Notes: generated by a model not told the origin, from the sequence alone. A stretch of 12,486 nucleotides of DNA from Verrucomicrobiota bacterium (GCA_947454295.1 CANGMO010000024.1:1-12486), one strand, 5' to 3'. Counted from the first letter of the stretch, positions 1 to 7,464 are shown. Made by a program: numbers and translations.

Positions 1-1140
1 CTGTCCCTGATTGCCAACACCGCACCGGTGGCCTTCGGCAGCATCGGCATTCCCATCACCACGCTGGCCCAGGTAACCGGGCTCGATGTCCTCCGCCTCT
101 CCGCCATGGCCGGGCGCCAGCTCCCGGTGTTTTCGGCGATCATTCCATTCTGGATCGTCTGCGCAATGGGTGGCTGGCGCGCCGCGGTCGGTGTCTGGCC
201 CGTGGCGGTGGCGGCGGGCGGTGCATTTGCGGTCACCCAGTTCCTGGTCTCGAACTTCCACGGACCCTGGGTGGTCGATTCCCTCGCGGCGCTGGCCAGC
301 ATTGGTGCCGTGCTCGCGGTGCTGCGGGTGTGGCGTCCGCGGGAGACGGTCGCCGGCAACCCGATGGAAGCGGGGGCCGCGCGGGGATCAAAGCTGGGTG
401 CCTGGGTGCCGTGGCTGATTCTCACCGCGTTCATCTTCCTGTGGGGCATGCAGCCGGTGAAACGGGTGCTTGACGGTGTCCTGACCTGGTCGATCCCCAC
501 CCCGGGGCTTCATTTGCTGGTGCAGCGCGTGCCCCCGGTGGTGACGGAAATCCGCCCCGAGAAGGCGGAGTTCAAACTCAACCTGATTTCCGCCACGGGA
601 ACCGGAATCCTGCTGGCCGGCGTGGTGGCTGGGCTGGTGATGGGATTCTCCGCGCGGCAGCTGGCGCGACTCTGGTTGGGAACGCTCGGGCGGATTCGCA
701 ATTCGCTGCTGACCATCGCGGCGATGCTGGCGCTCGGAAACGTGACCAAGTACTCGGGAACCGATGCCACGCTCGGGCTCGCCCTTGCGGGCACCGGGGC
801 ATTCTACCCGTTTTTTGGAACCCTGCTCGGCTGGCTGGGGGTGGCCCTCACGGGATCGGACACCGCGTCCAATGTGCTGTTCGGATCGCTGCAGCGAATC
901 ACCGCGGAGCAGCTCGGCGTGGATCCCTACCTCATGGCCGCGGCCAATTCCACCGGCGGCGTGATGGGGAAAATGATCGATGCCCAGAGCATCGTGGTGG
1001 CGGGCACCGCGACGCATCATCAGGGACAGGAGGGGAAGATCCTTCGCTTTGTCTTCCTGCACTCGCTGGTGCTCGCAGTCCTGATCGGGCTCTGGGTTGC
1101 CACGATGGCTCACTGGCCCCAACTAGCCGGCCATCGCTAG
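1..1140 (+). CDS. lctP: L-lactate permease, C-terminal part (5' end outside window)
   Basis: This is a proton-coupled L-lactate/glycolate importer of the inner membrane (LctP/LldP family). The reading frame is open from base 1, so the first GTG at 28 is not the start: codons before it read LSLIANTAP and join the family signature NTAPVAFGSIGIPI. The 379 residues seen compare with about 550 in complete members, so roughly 170 N-terminal residues lie upstream. Other family blocks are GSDTASNVLFGS (about residues 285-296 of the visible part) and ANSTGGVMGKMIDAQSIVVA (about 315-334). Several hydrophobic membrane segments are visible, the last just before the C-terminus. The gene ends with TAG 29 bases before the convergent helicase gene. 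No lactate dehydrogenase or lactate regulator is visible in the window. Assignment to the family is very secure; the exact 2-hydroxy acid carried is not proven by sequence. Confidence 0.95.
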   Translation: MSLIANTAPVAFGSIGIPITTLAQVTGLDVLRLSAMAGRQLPVFSAIIPFWIVCAMGGWRAAVGVWPVAVAAGGAFAVTQFLVSNFHGPWVVDSLAALASIGAVLAVLRVWRPRETVAGNPMEAGAARGSKLGAWVPWLILTAFIFLWGMQPVKRVLDGVLTWSIPTPGLHLLVQRVPPVVTEIRPEKAEFKLNLISATGTGILLAGVVAGLVMGFSARQLARLWLGTLGRIRNSLLTIAAMLALGNVTKYSGTDATLGLALAGTGAFYPFFGTLLGWLGVALTGSDTASNVLFGSLQRITAEQLGVDPYLMAAANSTGGVMGKMIDAQSIVVAGTATHHQGQEGKILRFVFLHSLVLAVLIGLWVATMAHWPQLAGHR

Positions 1141-1169
1141 ACCCGATCTCCGAACTTCGATCTGCGAGC

Positions 1170-2405
1170 CTACCGCTTGCGGCGGGCTGGACCGAAGAAG
1201 TAACCGCCGGTGAGGCGAACACCCTTCACCTTGCGGTCGGCGAGCGCACCGTGACCCGCCTTGCCGTCGTCGAAGAGGGCGGTGTAGTCGTAGTTAAACT
1301 TGTCCAGCTTCAGCCGGGTGATGGTCTGCCCAATGAACCGTTCGATCGAGCGGACGTCGCCGGCGTCCTCGGCCACCATCAGGGTGAGTGCGTCGCCGGT
1401 GGCCTTCGCGCGGCCGGTCCGGCCGATGCGGTGAACGTAATCCTCAGGGTGCTGCGGCACGTCGTAATTGATGACGTGGGTGACATCCGCGATGTCGAGT
1501 CCGCGGGCGGCAATGTCCGTGGCCACGAGCACCTCGTACTTGCCCTCCTTGAAACCGGCCAGCGCGCTTTCGCGTTCCTTCTGGGAGCGGTCCGAGTGGA
1601 TCGCTGCGGCGCGGTGGTTATTCCGCTTGAGCAACGCTTCGATATCGTCGGCCCGGCGGCGGGTGCGGCAGAAAATGATGACGGACTCGTAGTGGATGTG
1701 ATCCAGCAGGGCGCGGAGAAGATCCTTCTTCTGACGTTCCGCAACCGGATACAGCACGTGCTTCACCGTCTCGGCGGGCGTGCGGCGCGCGCCGATCTCG
1801 ATGGTCGTCGGAGTGCGCATCGCCCACTGAATGAGCGTTTCAATCGCAGGCGGGACAGTGGCGGAAAACAGCGCGGTCTGACGATCCTTGCCGCAGCGGT
1901 CGATGATCCGCTTCACGTCGGGCAGGAAGCCCATGTCCAGCATGCGGTCCGCCTCGTCGAGGACGAGATGCTTCACGCCGCTGAGGTCCACGAGGCGCTC
2001 CTGAATGTGATCCAGAAGACGGCCCGGAGTGGCCACCAGGATGTCGACGCCGGCCTTGAGTTCGTCGCGCTGCTTGCCGTAGCCGACGCCGCCGAAGACG
2101 ACGCTGACGGTCAGGTTGGTGAAGCGGGCGAACTTCTTGAAACTCTCCTCGGTCTGCGAGGCCAGCTCGCGGGTAGGCTCGAGAATCAGGCAGCGCGGCC
2201 CGGGGCCGTGGGTGCCGATCTGATGAATGATGGGAAGGGCGAAGGCGGCGGTCTTGCCGGTGCCGGTCTGGGCCGATCCGATGACATCCTTGCCCTCAAG
2301 CATGAGGGGGATGGCCTTCTCCTGGATCGGTGTCGGCTCCTTGTAGCCCAGCGCCTGGACGGCGTCGAGGAGGGCTAGGCGGAGCCCGAAATCGTGAAAC
2401 TGCAT
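1170..2405 (-). CDS. rhlE: DEAD-box ATP-dependent RNA helicase, RhlE-like
   Basis: This is an ATP-dependent RNA-unwinding enzyme of the cytoplasm, 411 residues. All core motifs are present in order: Q motif GYKEPTPIQ (20-28), motif I AQTGTGKT (45-52), Ia PTRELA (77-82), DEAD (150-153), SAT (181-183), IIFCRT (243-248), ATDIAARGLD (295-304) and HRIGRTGR (325-332). The C-terminal tail is short and basic, ending GPARRKR, and there is no RNA-binding extension of the DbpA or CsdA kind. The start is the ATG at 2405, directly before the Q-motif region. The frame stays open about 80 codons further upstream, but that stretch overlaps the end of apgM and is not helicase-like. A GAGG lies 11 bases before the ATG, and a TAGACT hexamer lies 5 bases before it. 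RhlE is the best subfamily guess; other short DEAD-box paralogues are possible. Related enzymes act in rRNA maturation and cold growth. Confidence 0.95.
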   Translation of the reverse strand: MQFHDFGLRLALLDAVQALGYKEPTPIQEKAIPLMLEGKDVIGSAQTGTGKTAAFALPIIHQIGTHGPGPRCLILEPTRELASQTEESFKKFARFTNLTVSVVFGGVGYGKQRDELKAGVDILVATPGRLLDHIQERLVDLSGVKHLVLDEADRMLDMGFLPDVKRIIDRCGKDRQTALFSATVPPAIETLIQWAMRTPTTIEIGARRTPAETVKHVLYPVAERQKKDLLRALLDHIHYESVIIFCRTRRRADDIEALLKRNNHRAAAIHSDRSQKERESALAGFKEGKYEVLVATDIAARGLDIADVTHVINYDVPQHPEDYVHRIGRTGRAKATGDALTLMVAEDAGDVRSIERFIGQTITRLKLDKFNYDYTALFDDGKAGHGALADRKVKGVRLTGGYFFGPARRKR

Positions 2406-2410
2406 GGCGC

Positions 2411-2416
2411 AGTCTA
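2411..2416 (-). promoter_or_regulatory. Candidate -10 element (TAGACT) of the helicase gene
   Basis: On the minus strand TAGACT (fits TANNNT and 4 of 6 positions of TATAAT) ends 5 bases before the ATG at 2405. It lies just downstream of the 2431-2460 hairpin. No convincing -35 is seen 16-18 bases upstream. Initiation here would give a leaderless or near-leaderless mRNA. Confidence 0.25.
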
Positions 2417-2430
2417 CCTCAGTACAAAGC

Positions 2431-2460
2431 GGGGCGGAAGCGGTTTCGCCGCTCCGCCCC
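2431..2460 (-). terminator. Strong hairpin after apgM, possible Rho-independent terminator
   Basis: The arms GGGGCGGA and TCCGCCCC pair perfectly (8 bp). After one bulged A, GCGG and CCGC pair (4 bp) around a five-base loop. On the minus strand it begins 19 bases after the apgM stop and is followed by GCTTTGTACT, so the U-run is weak. It could stop apgM transcription before the helicase gene, or act as an attenuator or RNA-stability structure. The structure is certain; its role is inferred. Confidence 0.5.
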
Positions 2461-2479
2461 GGTCGTGAAGTGGAAGGAA

Positions 2480-3709
2480 TCAGGCGCCGTACTTGTCGAA
2501 CATCTTCGCATTCGCCTGCATGAGACGAATGAGATACTTGGCCTCGAAGATGCCGAGGCTGCCGCCGTTCGCGCCGGTTTCGGTGAAGCGCTGGAGCTTG
2601 TCGGATCCGCTGTAGGCCGAGTGCAGCAGCACGGGCTGCGGATGCCACGAGTGCCCCTTCACCGCGGCGGGCGTGGAGTGGTCACCGGTGATGGCGAGCA
2701 CGTCCGGCTTGCGCGCCAGGAGAATCGGCAGCGCGGCGTCGAAGTCCTCGATCGCCTTCACCTTGGCGTCGAAGTTGCCGTCTTCACCGGCCTTGTCCGT
2801 GTACTTGTAGTGGATGAAGAAGTAGTCGTAGTTCTCGTATTCCTTCACGTAGCGCTCGAACTGCTGCGCGATGGTTTCCGGTCCCTCGATCTTGGTCATG
2901 CCGACCAGCTGGCTCAGGCCCTTGTACATCGGGTACACCGCGAGCGCGGCCGCCTTGAGGCCGTAGCGCTGCTCGATGGTCGGGATGTCGGGCTGGTGCG
3001 CCACACCGCGCATCAGGAAGCCGTTCGCGGGCTTTTCCTTGGCGAGCAGCGGGAGCGCGAGCTTGTAGAAGTCAGCGATCAGCTTCGCGACCTTCTTCTG
3101 GCCGGCGTTTTTCGGATCCAGCGGCTTGGCGGTCGCGATGGGCAGGCCTTCGCGGTTGGGATCGGTGTCGGTCAGCGGGCCCTCCAATCCGGCGCCGCGG
3201 AAGACGACCACAAAGCGGTGCTCCTTGCCCGGATAGATGAACACCTGGCTGGTGCCGATCTTTTTGATCTTCGAGGAAAGGATGCCGCAGAGGCGTTCGC
3301 AGACCTCGGTGGCGATACGTCCGGCGCGGCGGTCGGTGACCAGGCCCTTGGCGTCAAGGGTGCAGAAGTTGGCGCGGGCGGCGACGTCGCCGTTCTTGAG
3401 CTCGATGCCGAGTCCGAGCGTCTCGATCACGCCGCGGCCGACTTCCCACTCGATGGGATCATAGCCGAACAGCGCGAGATGGCCGGGGCCGGATCCCGGG
3501 GTGATGCCGGGGGCGACGGGGATCATGCGCCCCTGCGCGCATCCCTGCGCGACGAGGGCGTCGAGATGAGGAGTCTTGGCGGCCTCCAGCGGGGTCATGC
3601 CACCCTGTTCGCGGGTGGCGATGTCGCCGAGACCGTCGAGGACCACGAGGGCCAGCTTGGCGCCGGTTTTGACCTGAAGCTTTGCGTACACGTCGTCGAG
3701 TTTGCTCAT
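2480..3709 (-). CDS. apgM: 2,3-bisphosphoglycerate-independent phosphoglycerate mutase, ApgM type
   Basis: This enzyme interconverts 3-phosphoglycerate and 2-phosphoglycerate in glycolysis and gluconeogenesis, in the cytoplasm. It is 409 residues long, the usual size for the archaeal-type ApgM branch of the alkaline phosphatase superfamily. Visible metal/active-site blocks are VVLDGLGD (22-29), PGSGPGHLALFGYDP (71-85; Ser73 is the probable nucleophile), KYTDKAGEDG (302-311) and TGDHSTP (341-347) followed by HSWHPQP (353-359). The loop after the nucleophile reads GSGPGH, a form I recall from bacterial members rather than the GSDxAH form of archaea. The start is ATG 3709 without a Shine-Dalgarno. 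It diverges from the RbsD/FucU gene across 119 bases and lies 74 bases upstream of the helicase gene, with a hairpin between. No other glycolytic gene is adjacent, and I cannot tell whether this is the cell's only mutase. Confidence 0.94.
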   Translation of the reverse strand: MSKLDDVYAKLQVKTGAKLALVVLDGLGDIATREQGGMTPLEAAKTPHLDALVAQGCAQGRMIPVAPGITPGSGPGHLALFGYDPIEWEVGRGVIETLGLGIELKNGDVAARANFCTLDAKGLVTDRRAGRIATEVCERLCGILSSKIKKIGTSQVFIYPGKEHRFVVVFRGAGLEGPLTDTDPNREGLPIATAKPLDPKNAGQKKVAKLIADFYKLALPLLAKEKPANGFLMRGVAHQPDIPTIEQRYGLKAAALAVYPMYKGLSQLVGMTKIEGPETIAQQFERYVKEYENYDYFFIHYKYTDKAGEDGNFDAKVKAIEDFDAALPILLARKPDVLAITGDHSTPAAVKGHSWHPQPVLLHSAYSGSDKLQRFTETGANGGSLGIFEAKYLIRLMQANAKMFDKYGA

Positions 3710-3828
3710 AAAGCGGGCGGAGGTTGCGGATACCGGGCGCGGCGGTCAATCGTCCATCCGGGGCTCGCCCGTTACGTTCGTCCCACGCGGGCTTGACGGC
3801 ACGACGCGGCCGCAGGTTTGCTCGGGCC

Positions 3829-4218
3829 ATGATCCAGTCCGGCATTCTCAATCCCCATTTGCTCGCGCTCCTGGCCCGGGTGCGTCACACCAACACGCTG
3901 GTCATCGCCGATTCCATGTTCCCGCACTGGCCGGCGGTGCCCGAGGTGGATTTGTCGCTGGTGTACGGCATTCCCACCGTGCCGGACGTGATTCGGGCCG
4001 TGCTGCAGCATTGGAAGCCGGGTGTCGCCTGGATCGCCTCGGAGTTTGAAGTCCACAATCCCACCAAGGTCCGCCGCGAATTCGCGCAGGCCTTCGGTGA
4101 CGTCAAGGTCGTGCCGGTGCCGCATCTGCAGCTCAAAGCCCGGGTGCCGGGATCGATTGGCCTCATCCGCACCGGCGAACGCCGCATCTACACGAACGTG
4201 GTGATGGAATCCGCCTGA
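3829..4218 (+). CDS. RbsD/FucU-family sugar mutarotase (D-ribose pyranase-like)
   Basis: Members of this family speed anomer or ring-form interconversion of free sugars (ribose pyranase RbsD, L-fucose mutarotase FucU). The protein is 129 residues; relatives are about 130-140. Residues matching the known active site are His20 and Asp28 in RHTNTLVIAD, His99 in VPHLQLK, and Tyr121 and Asn123 in the closing GERRIYTNVV block. HNP at 76-78 matches the HHNP block of RbsD. The start is the ATG at 3829: it places His20 exactly as in the family, whereas the upstream in-frame ATG at 3724 would add 35 Arg/Ala-rich residues that do not fit. No ribose or fucose transporter, kinase or regulator is nearby, so it stands alone and its sugar cannot be chosen. 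It diverges from apgM and converges on the methyltransferase gene, 39 bases apart. Confidence 0.88.
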   Translation: MIQSGILNPHLLALLARVRHTNTLVIADSMFPHWPAVPEVDLSLVYGIPTVPDVIRAVLQHWKPGVAWIASEFEVHNPTKVRREFAQAFGDVKVVPVPHLQLKARVPGSIGLIRTGERRIYTNVVMESA

Positions 4219-4257
4219 GTGCAGTTCGCCGCGACGTTTCGTTTACGCGGATGAGGC

Positions 4258-5001
4258 TCAACCGCCGCGCAGATGCTTGAGCACCTTGCCCGGGAAGGTG
4301 GGCAGGGCCAGCGCGACTTCCTTCAACATACGCGGAGACATTTCGGAGGGGACGGTGGCGCGGACATAGGCCCGCGGATGCACCAGGTCGGTGGGCCAGG
4401 GCTTCACGGCGGCGACGGCCTTGGGGAAATCCCCGAGGCGCGAGCTGCGGATGAAGAGAAAGGCGTTCTGCACGTACCACCACGCCACCTTCGGATTATC
4501 CCAGAGCAGGGGGCGGATGGCATCCAGCGCAGTGAACCCCTGCGATTGGAAGCGGGAGATCCAATAGCTCGCCCACTGTTCGTTCACATGATGCGTTCCG
4601 CCCTGTCCGGGAACCGCCGCGGAAAACAGGATGGCGTCCCCCAGTCGGGACAGGTCGGCCACGAACCCATCGGCGCGGCTGCCGTCCAGATGCTCGGCCA
4701 CCTCCAGGCAGTTCACGAGGTCAAAGGTCCGGTCGAGGCGGAGCGGTTGCGCGAGGTTGGCCCGCTGGAAGGATTCGACGGGAATCAGCAGCTGCTCGGT
4801 GCGGACGATGTCGCCGTCGATGCCAAGGACGCTGCATCCGGCGTCGGCGTACGCCTTCGCCCAGGTGCCGGATCCGCAACCGACGTCGACGACCGAGCGG
4901 GCGGGAATCAGGCCGAGCACCAGCGGGACGGTTTCCCGCGCGGAGGCGGCGGAATCCTCCTTCAGGCCTTCGTAGTACCTGGACGAATAGGGCGATGCCA
5001 T
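4258..5001 (-). CDS. Class I SAM-dependent methyltransferase
   Basis: The protein has 247 residues with a Rossmann-like methyltransferase fold. Motif I is VVDVGCGSG (37-45), the acidic end of strand 2 lies in GIDGD (60-64), and the FDLVNCLEVAEHLD segment (93-106) is typical of the Methyltransf_11/23 type. HHVNEQWASYW further on resembles the C-terminal block of small-molecule or glycan methyltransferases that I have seen without a known substrate. The start is ATG 5001 (MASPYSSRYYEGLK). The frame continues upstream about 50 codons, but those are Pro/Arg-rich and overlap the divergent Nudix gene. No Shine-Dalgarno is present. The partner is unknown: the neighbours (mutarotase, Nudix hydrolase) do not point to one substrate. 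Methyltransferase is secure; specificity is not assignable. Confidence 0.88.
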   Translation of the reverse strand: MASPYSSRYYEGLKEDSAASARETVPLVLGLIPARSVVDVGCGSGTWAKAYADAGCSVLGIDGDIVRTEQLLIPVESFQRANLAQPLRLDRTFDLVNCLEVAEHLDGSRADGFVADLSRLGDAILFSAAVPGQGGTHHVNEQWASYWISRFQSQGFTALDAIRPLLWDNPKVAWWYVQNAFLFIRSSRLGDFPKAVAAVKPWPTDLVHPRAYVRATVPSEMSPRMLKEVALALPTFPGKVLKHLRGG

Positions 5002-5057
5002 GGGAGGCGAAGCTTGCCGGAGAGCCGGCGGCGAGGCGAGCGACGAGTGTGGGCGTG

Positions 5058-5092
5058 CTTGCGGCTTTTCCCGAAGGGCTTTCGACCGCAAG
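5058..5092. repeat. Interrupted inverted repeat between divergent methyltransferase and Nudix genes
   Basis: The arms CTTGCGG (5058-5064) and CCGCAAG (5086-5092) are perfect complements separated by 21 bases. Within the spacer CCC and GGG form a smaller nested pairing around GAA. It sits in the 121-base divergent intergenic region and could be a regulator site or the leader structure of the Nudix transcript. A second short repeat, GCCGG-AGAG-CCGGC, lies at 5016-5029. Function is unknown. Confidence 0.35.
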
Positions 5093-5122
5093 TTAGGGGC
5101 GCCGCCACCGCGGTGCATCTCC

Positions 5123-5584
5123 ATGGCCCATATCCACGACAAAATCGATTTCACCGTCGCCCTCCTGATCGTGCACGAGAACCGCGTGCTGCTCGTGCAT
5201 CATCGCAAGCTCGGCAAGTGGCTGCCGATCGGTGGTCACATCGAGCTCGACGAGGATCCCGAGCAGGCTGCGTTGCGCGAGGGATTTGAGGAGACCGGCC
5301 TGAATCTGGAGCTGGTGGGTGAGCGTCCACCCACCACGGAGGACGGAACGCGGGCGCTGATTGCGCCACGGTTTCTCGACATTCACCGCATCAGCGCCAC
5401 GCACGAGCACATCGGGATGATCTACCTCGCGCGGGTTCGCGGCGGGCAACTCACGCTCGCCGCGGCGGAACACCACGACATTCGCTGGGTGTCGGAAGCC
5501 GAACTCGATTCCCTTCAACCGCCCATGAGTGGCGCGGTGAAGTGGTATTGCTGCCAGGCGCTGTCGGAGTTGCGGGCGCCCTGA
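5123..5584 (+). CDS. Nudix hydrolase
   Basis: The 153-residue protein belongs to the family that hydrolyses nucleoside diphosphate-linked compounds, acting in the cytoplasm with Mg2+ or Mn2+. The Nudix box is complete at 38-60: GHIELDE, seven residues, then REGFEETGL, with all catalytic Glu residues. The only deviation is Gly in place of the usual hydrophobic residue after RE. KWLPIGG just before it is the common lead-in. The start is ATG 5123, giving MAHIHDKIDF. The frame upstream to 5000 is open but overlaps the methyltransferase start and lacks Nudix character. The gene diverges from the methyltransferase and ends 12 bases from the convergent mgtE stop. Substrate cannot be read from sequence; sanitation of nucleotides or activated sugars is possible. 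Confidence 0.92.
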   Translation: MAHIHDKIDFTVALLIVHENRVLLVHHRKLGKWLPIGGHIELDEDPEQAALREGFEETGLNLELVGERPPTTEDGTRALIAPRFLDIHRISATHEHIGMIYLARVRGGQLTLAAAEHHDIRWVSEAELDSLQPPMSGAVKWYCCQALSELRAP

Positions 5585-5596
5585 TTCGGCGCGCAC

Positions 5597-7381
5597 TCAG
5601 GGTGTCGGAGCAGGCGTGGGGAGTCGGAGGGCCTCCCACGGAAGCGGCAGGGTGACGCCGCATTCCTTGTTGTTGGCCTTGTTGCGAAAACGCGGCAGTT
5701 TGCACGCGACCTCCACCGCATGGCCGAAGCAGCGCTCGGCAATCTTCCAGCGACGCTCCTCCTCGTGGCTGGCAACGACCAGCGAGGTTCCCGGGGTTGC
5801 GCATTCGGCCACTGCCGGGGCGCCGTCACCATCCACCACGGTGACCACGATCGTGTCCTGTTCGGTGAGCCATTCGATTCGCTGGATGATCCAGGCCTCG
5901 TTGTCGCCCTCCTTCGACGTGATGCCGAGGAACCGGGCGAACGTATCGGCGCTCTTTTCATGTTCCATCACGATGATTCCCGGCTTGGAGGGGGCGAGGA
6001 TCGTGGAATGGAGCACTTGGGAGGCGATCGTGAAGTAGATGACCAGTCCCGTGACGTCGACCAACGTGGCCACCAGCGGCGCCGAGGCCACCGCGGGGTC
6101 AAATCGCACCGCCCGCAGCAAGAACGGCAGCATGGCACCCGCGAGGCTGCCGAAGAGAATCACGCCCACCAGACTGAACCCCACGGTGATGGCGATGAGC
6201 CCGTGGTGTTCGCCGTAGTTCTTGATGTGGGCAAGCTGCCACACCCAGATGCGGCTGAACCCGAGCACCGCCAGGCAGATTCCGAGCAGCGTGCCCGCCA
6301 CCAATTCACGTCGGAGCACGCGCCACCAATCACGAACGCCCACGTCGCCGACCGCCAGGGAGCGGATAATCAGCGAGGTCGCCTGGGAGCCGGAGTTGCC
6401 GCCCGAGGAAATGATCAGCGGGAGAAAAATCGCGAGCACTGTCGCCTTGTCAATTTCGCCCTCGAAATAGCCCATGGCGGTCGCCGTGAGCATTTCGCCC
6501 ATGAACAGCAGCGCCAGCCAGCCTGCGCGCTTCTTCACCATCGAAAGCAGGCCGATCTCCAGATATGGGGCGTCGAGCGCCTCCATACCGCCGAGTTTCT
6601 GGATGTCTTCGGTGGAGGCCTGTTCCGCAACGTCGAGGACGTCGTCGACGGTAACCACGCCGAGAAGGACGTCGTTCCGGTCGACGACCGGCAGGATGGT
6701 GACGTCGTACTTCTTGAACTCGGCGACCGCGACTTCCTGTTCGTCCGACGCCCGCAGGGCGAGATTGCTGCCTTCGAGCAGATCCCGCACCGGGCGGGCC
6801 GGGTCGCTGGTGACGACGTTTTGCAGCCGCACCCAGTCCACCAGACGGCCGGCCGCATCGATGACGTACAGCTGATTGAGCGTGATGCGTTCGCGATCCC
6901 GACCGGTCTTCCGAAGGTGATCCAGCACTTCACCGACCGACCAGGACTGCTCGATCGCCACGTAGTGCGGCGTCATGCGCCGACCAACCGAGCCCTTGGG
7001 GTAGCCCAGCAGGGCGGACGCAATCTTGCGCTCCTCCGGGCTGAGAAGACCCAGCAGCCGCTGCGTCATGCGCGGCGGCACTTCCTCCAGCAGGGCGGTG
7101 CGGTCGTCCGCCGCCAGCTCGTTCAGGATGCTGGCCACATCGGCATCCCCCAGTGCGTGCAGCAACTCCTCCTGGCCGGCGATCGGAATGTACTCAAAGA
7201 CCTCGGCGGCCAGGTCGCGCGGAAGGATGCGAAGCAGGACCGCGGTGTCCGCCGGCTCGAGATCGTCGAGCAGCTCGGCGAGATCGGGCGCCGGGAATTC
7301 CGAGAGGATCTCCCGCAGCTGCGCGAAATCGCGCTGGCGGATGAGTTCCTTCAGCTCTGGCAACAGCAGGGCGCCGATCAT
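5597..7381 (-). CDS. mgtE: Magnesium transporter MgtE with C-terminal extension
   Basis: This is an inner-membrane Mg2+ channel gated by cytosolic Mg2+. The order follows the family: helical MgtE N domain (about 15-125), tandem CBS domains (about 130-255, including VVTVDDVLDVAEQAS), plug helix (about 258-283), then five membrane segments at roughly 285-305, 315-345, 357-385, 394-424 and 430-457. The signature PLIISSGGNSGSQATS lies at 321-336, and Asp442 in VATLVDVTGLVIYF is the expected pore aspartate. At 594 residues it exceeds the usual 450 or so because about 135 residues follow the last membrane segment, carrying four Cys (527, 551, 560, 574). With five segments and a cytosolic N-terminus this tail should lie outside the cytoplasm. 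The start is ATG 7381, with no Shine-Dalgarno but a TAGCCT hexamer 8 bases upstream. It follows the terminator of the Fe-S carrier gene. Confidence 0.95.
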   Translation of the reverse strand: MIGALLLPELKELIRQRDFAQLREILSEFPAPDLAELLDDLEPADTAVLLRILPRDLAAEVFEYIPIAGQEELLHALGDADVASILNELAADDRTALLEEVPPRMTQRLLGLLSPEERKIASALLGYPKGSVGRRMTPHYVAIEQSWSVGEVLDHLRKTGRDRERITLNQLYVIDAAGRLVDWVRLQNVVTSDPARPVRDLLEGSNLALRASDEQEVAVAEFKKYDVTILPVVDRNDVLLGVVTVDDVLDVAEQASTEDIQKLGGMEALDAPYLEIGLLSMVKKRAGWLALLFMGEMLTATAMGYFEGEIDKATVLAIFLPLIISSGGNSGSQATSLIIRSLAVGDVGVRDWWRVLRRELVAGTLLGICLAVLGFSRIWVWQLAHIKNYGEHHGLIAITVGFSLVGVILFGSLAGAMLPFLLRAVRFDPAVASAPLVATLVDVTGLVIYFTIASQVLHSTILAPSKPGIIVMEHEKSADTFARFLGITSKEGDNEAWIIQRIEWLTEQDTIVVTVVDGDGAPAVAECATPGTSLVVASHEEERRWKIAERCFGHAVEVACKLPRFRNKANNKECGVTLPLPWEALRLPTPAPTP

Positions 7382-7389
7382 TCGCGTGA

Positions 7390-7420
7390 AGGCTAGTCAT
7401 GCCTTCGCGATCAAGTCCAA
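7390..7420 (-). promoter_or_regulatory. Candidate mgtE promoter
   Basis: On the minus strand TTGGAC (7420-7415) is followed after 19 bases by TAGCCT (7395-7390), which ends 8 bases before the mgtE ATG. The spacer is longer than ideal. Position just after the 7435-7464 terminator supports an independent transcription start. No M-box riboswitch would fit in the remaining leader. Confidence 0.3.
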
Positions 7421-7434
7421 CGCCGGATTGCGAC

Positions 7435-7464
7435 AAAAAAGCCACACGCTTTCACGTGTGGCTT
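7435..7464 (-). terminator. Rho-independent terminator of the Tus-like/Fe-S carrier operon
   Basis: Arms AAGCCACACG (7439-7448) and CGTGTGGCTT (7455-7464) pair perfectly over 10 bp around a six-base loop. On the minus strand the stem runs straight into a run of six T (7440-7435). It lies 38 bases after the stop of the A-type carrier gene. This is the clearest terminator in the window. Confidence 0.92.

Noticed and set aside
1251..2378. A 375-codon open frame on the + strand antisense to the helicase gene.
   Set aside because: The opposite strand encodes all DEAD-box motifs; the antisense product has no recognisable family and its openness follows from high GC third-position bias.
2406..2648. 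Extending the helicase by 81 residues to an upstream start.
   Set aside because: The extension overlaps apgM, crosses the hairpin and has no similarity to helicase N-termini; ATG 2405 directly precedes the conserved region.
2330..3796. A 488-codon open frame on the + strand antisense to apgM.
   Set aside because: ApgM motifs on the minus strand are complete; the antisense translation is Val/Gly/Arg/Asp-rich shadow sequence running across two genes and an intergenic hairpin.
4229..4250. CCGCG ... CGCGG pairing between the convergent mutarotase and methyltransferase genes.
   Set aside because: Five-base arms with a 12-base loop and no T-run; expected by chance in GC-rich DNA.
4273..5289. A 338-codon + strand frame overlapping the methyltransferase and the Nudix gene.
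   Set aside because: It overlaps two genes with clear motifs in other frames.
5576..5592. GCGCC-CTGATTC-GGCGC stem over the Nudix stop, considered as a terminator.
   Set aside because: The stem is only 5 bp and no T-run follows on either strand.
5720..7396. A 558-codon open frame on the + strand antisense to mgtE.
   Set aside because: MgtE is unmistakable on the minus strand; the antisense product is His/Arg/Asp-rich with no domain.
7382..7434. Search for a magnesium-sensing (M-box type) riboswitch before mgtE.
   Set aside because: Only about 50 bases separate the preceding terminator from the mgtE start, too short for a known Mg2+ riboswitch, and no such structure is visible.
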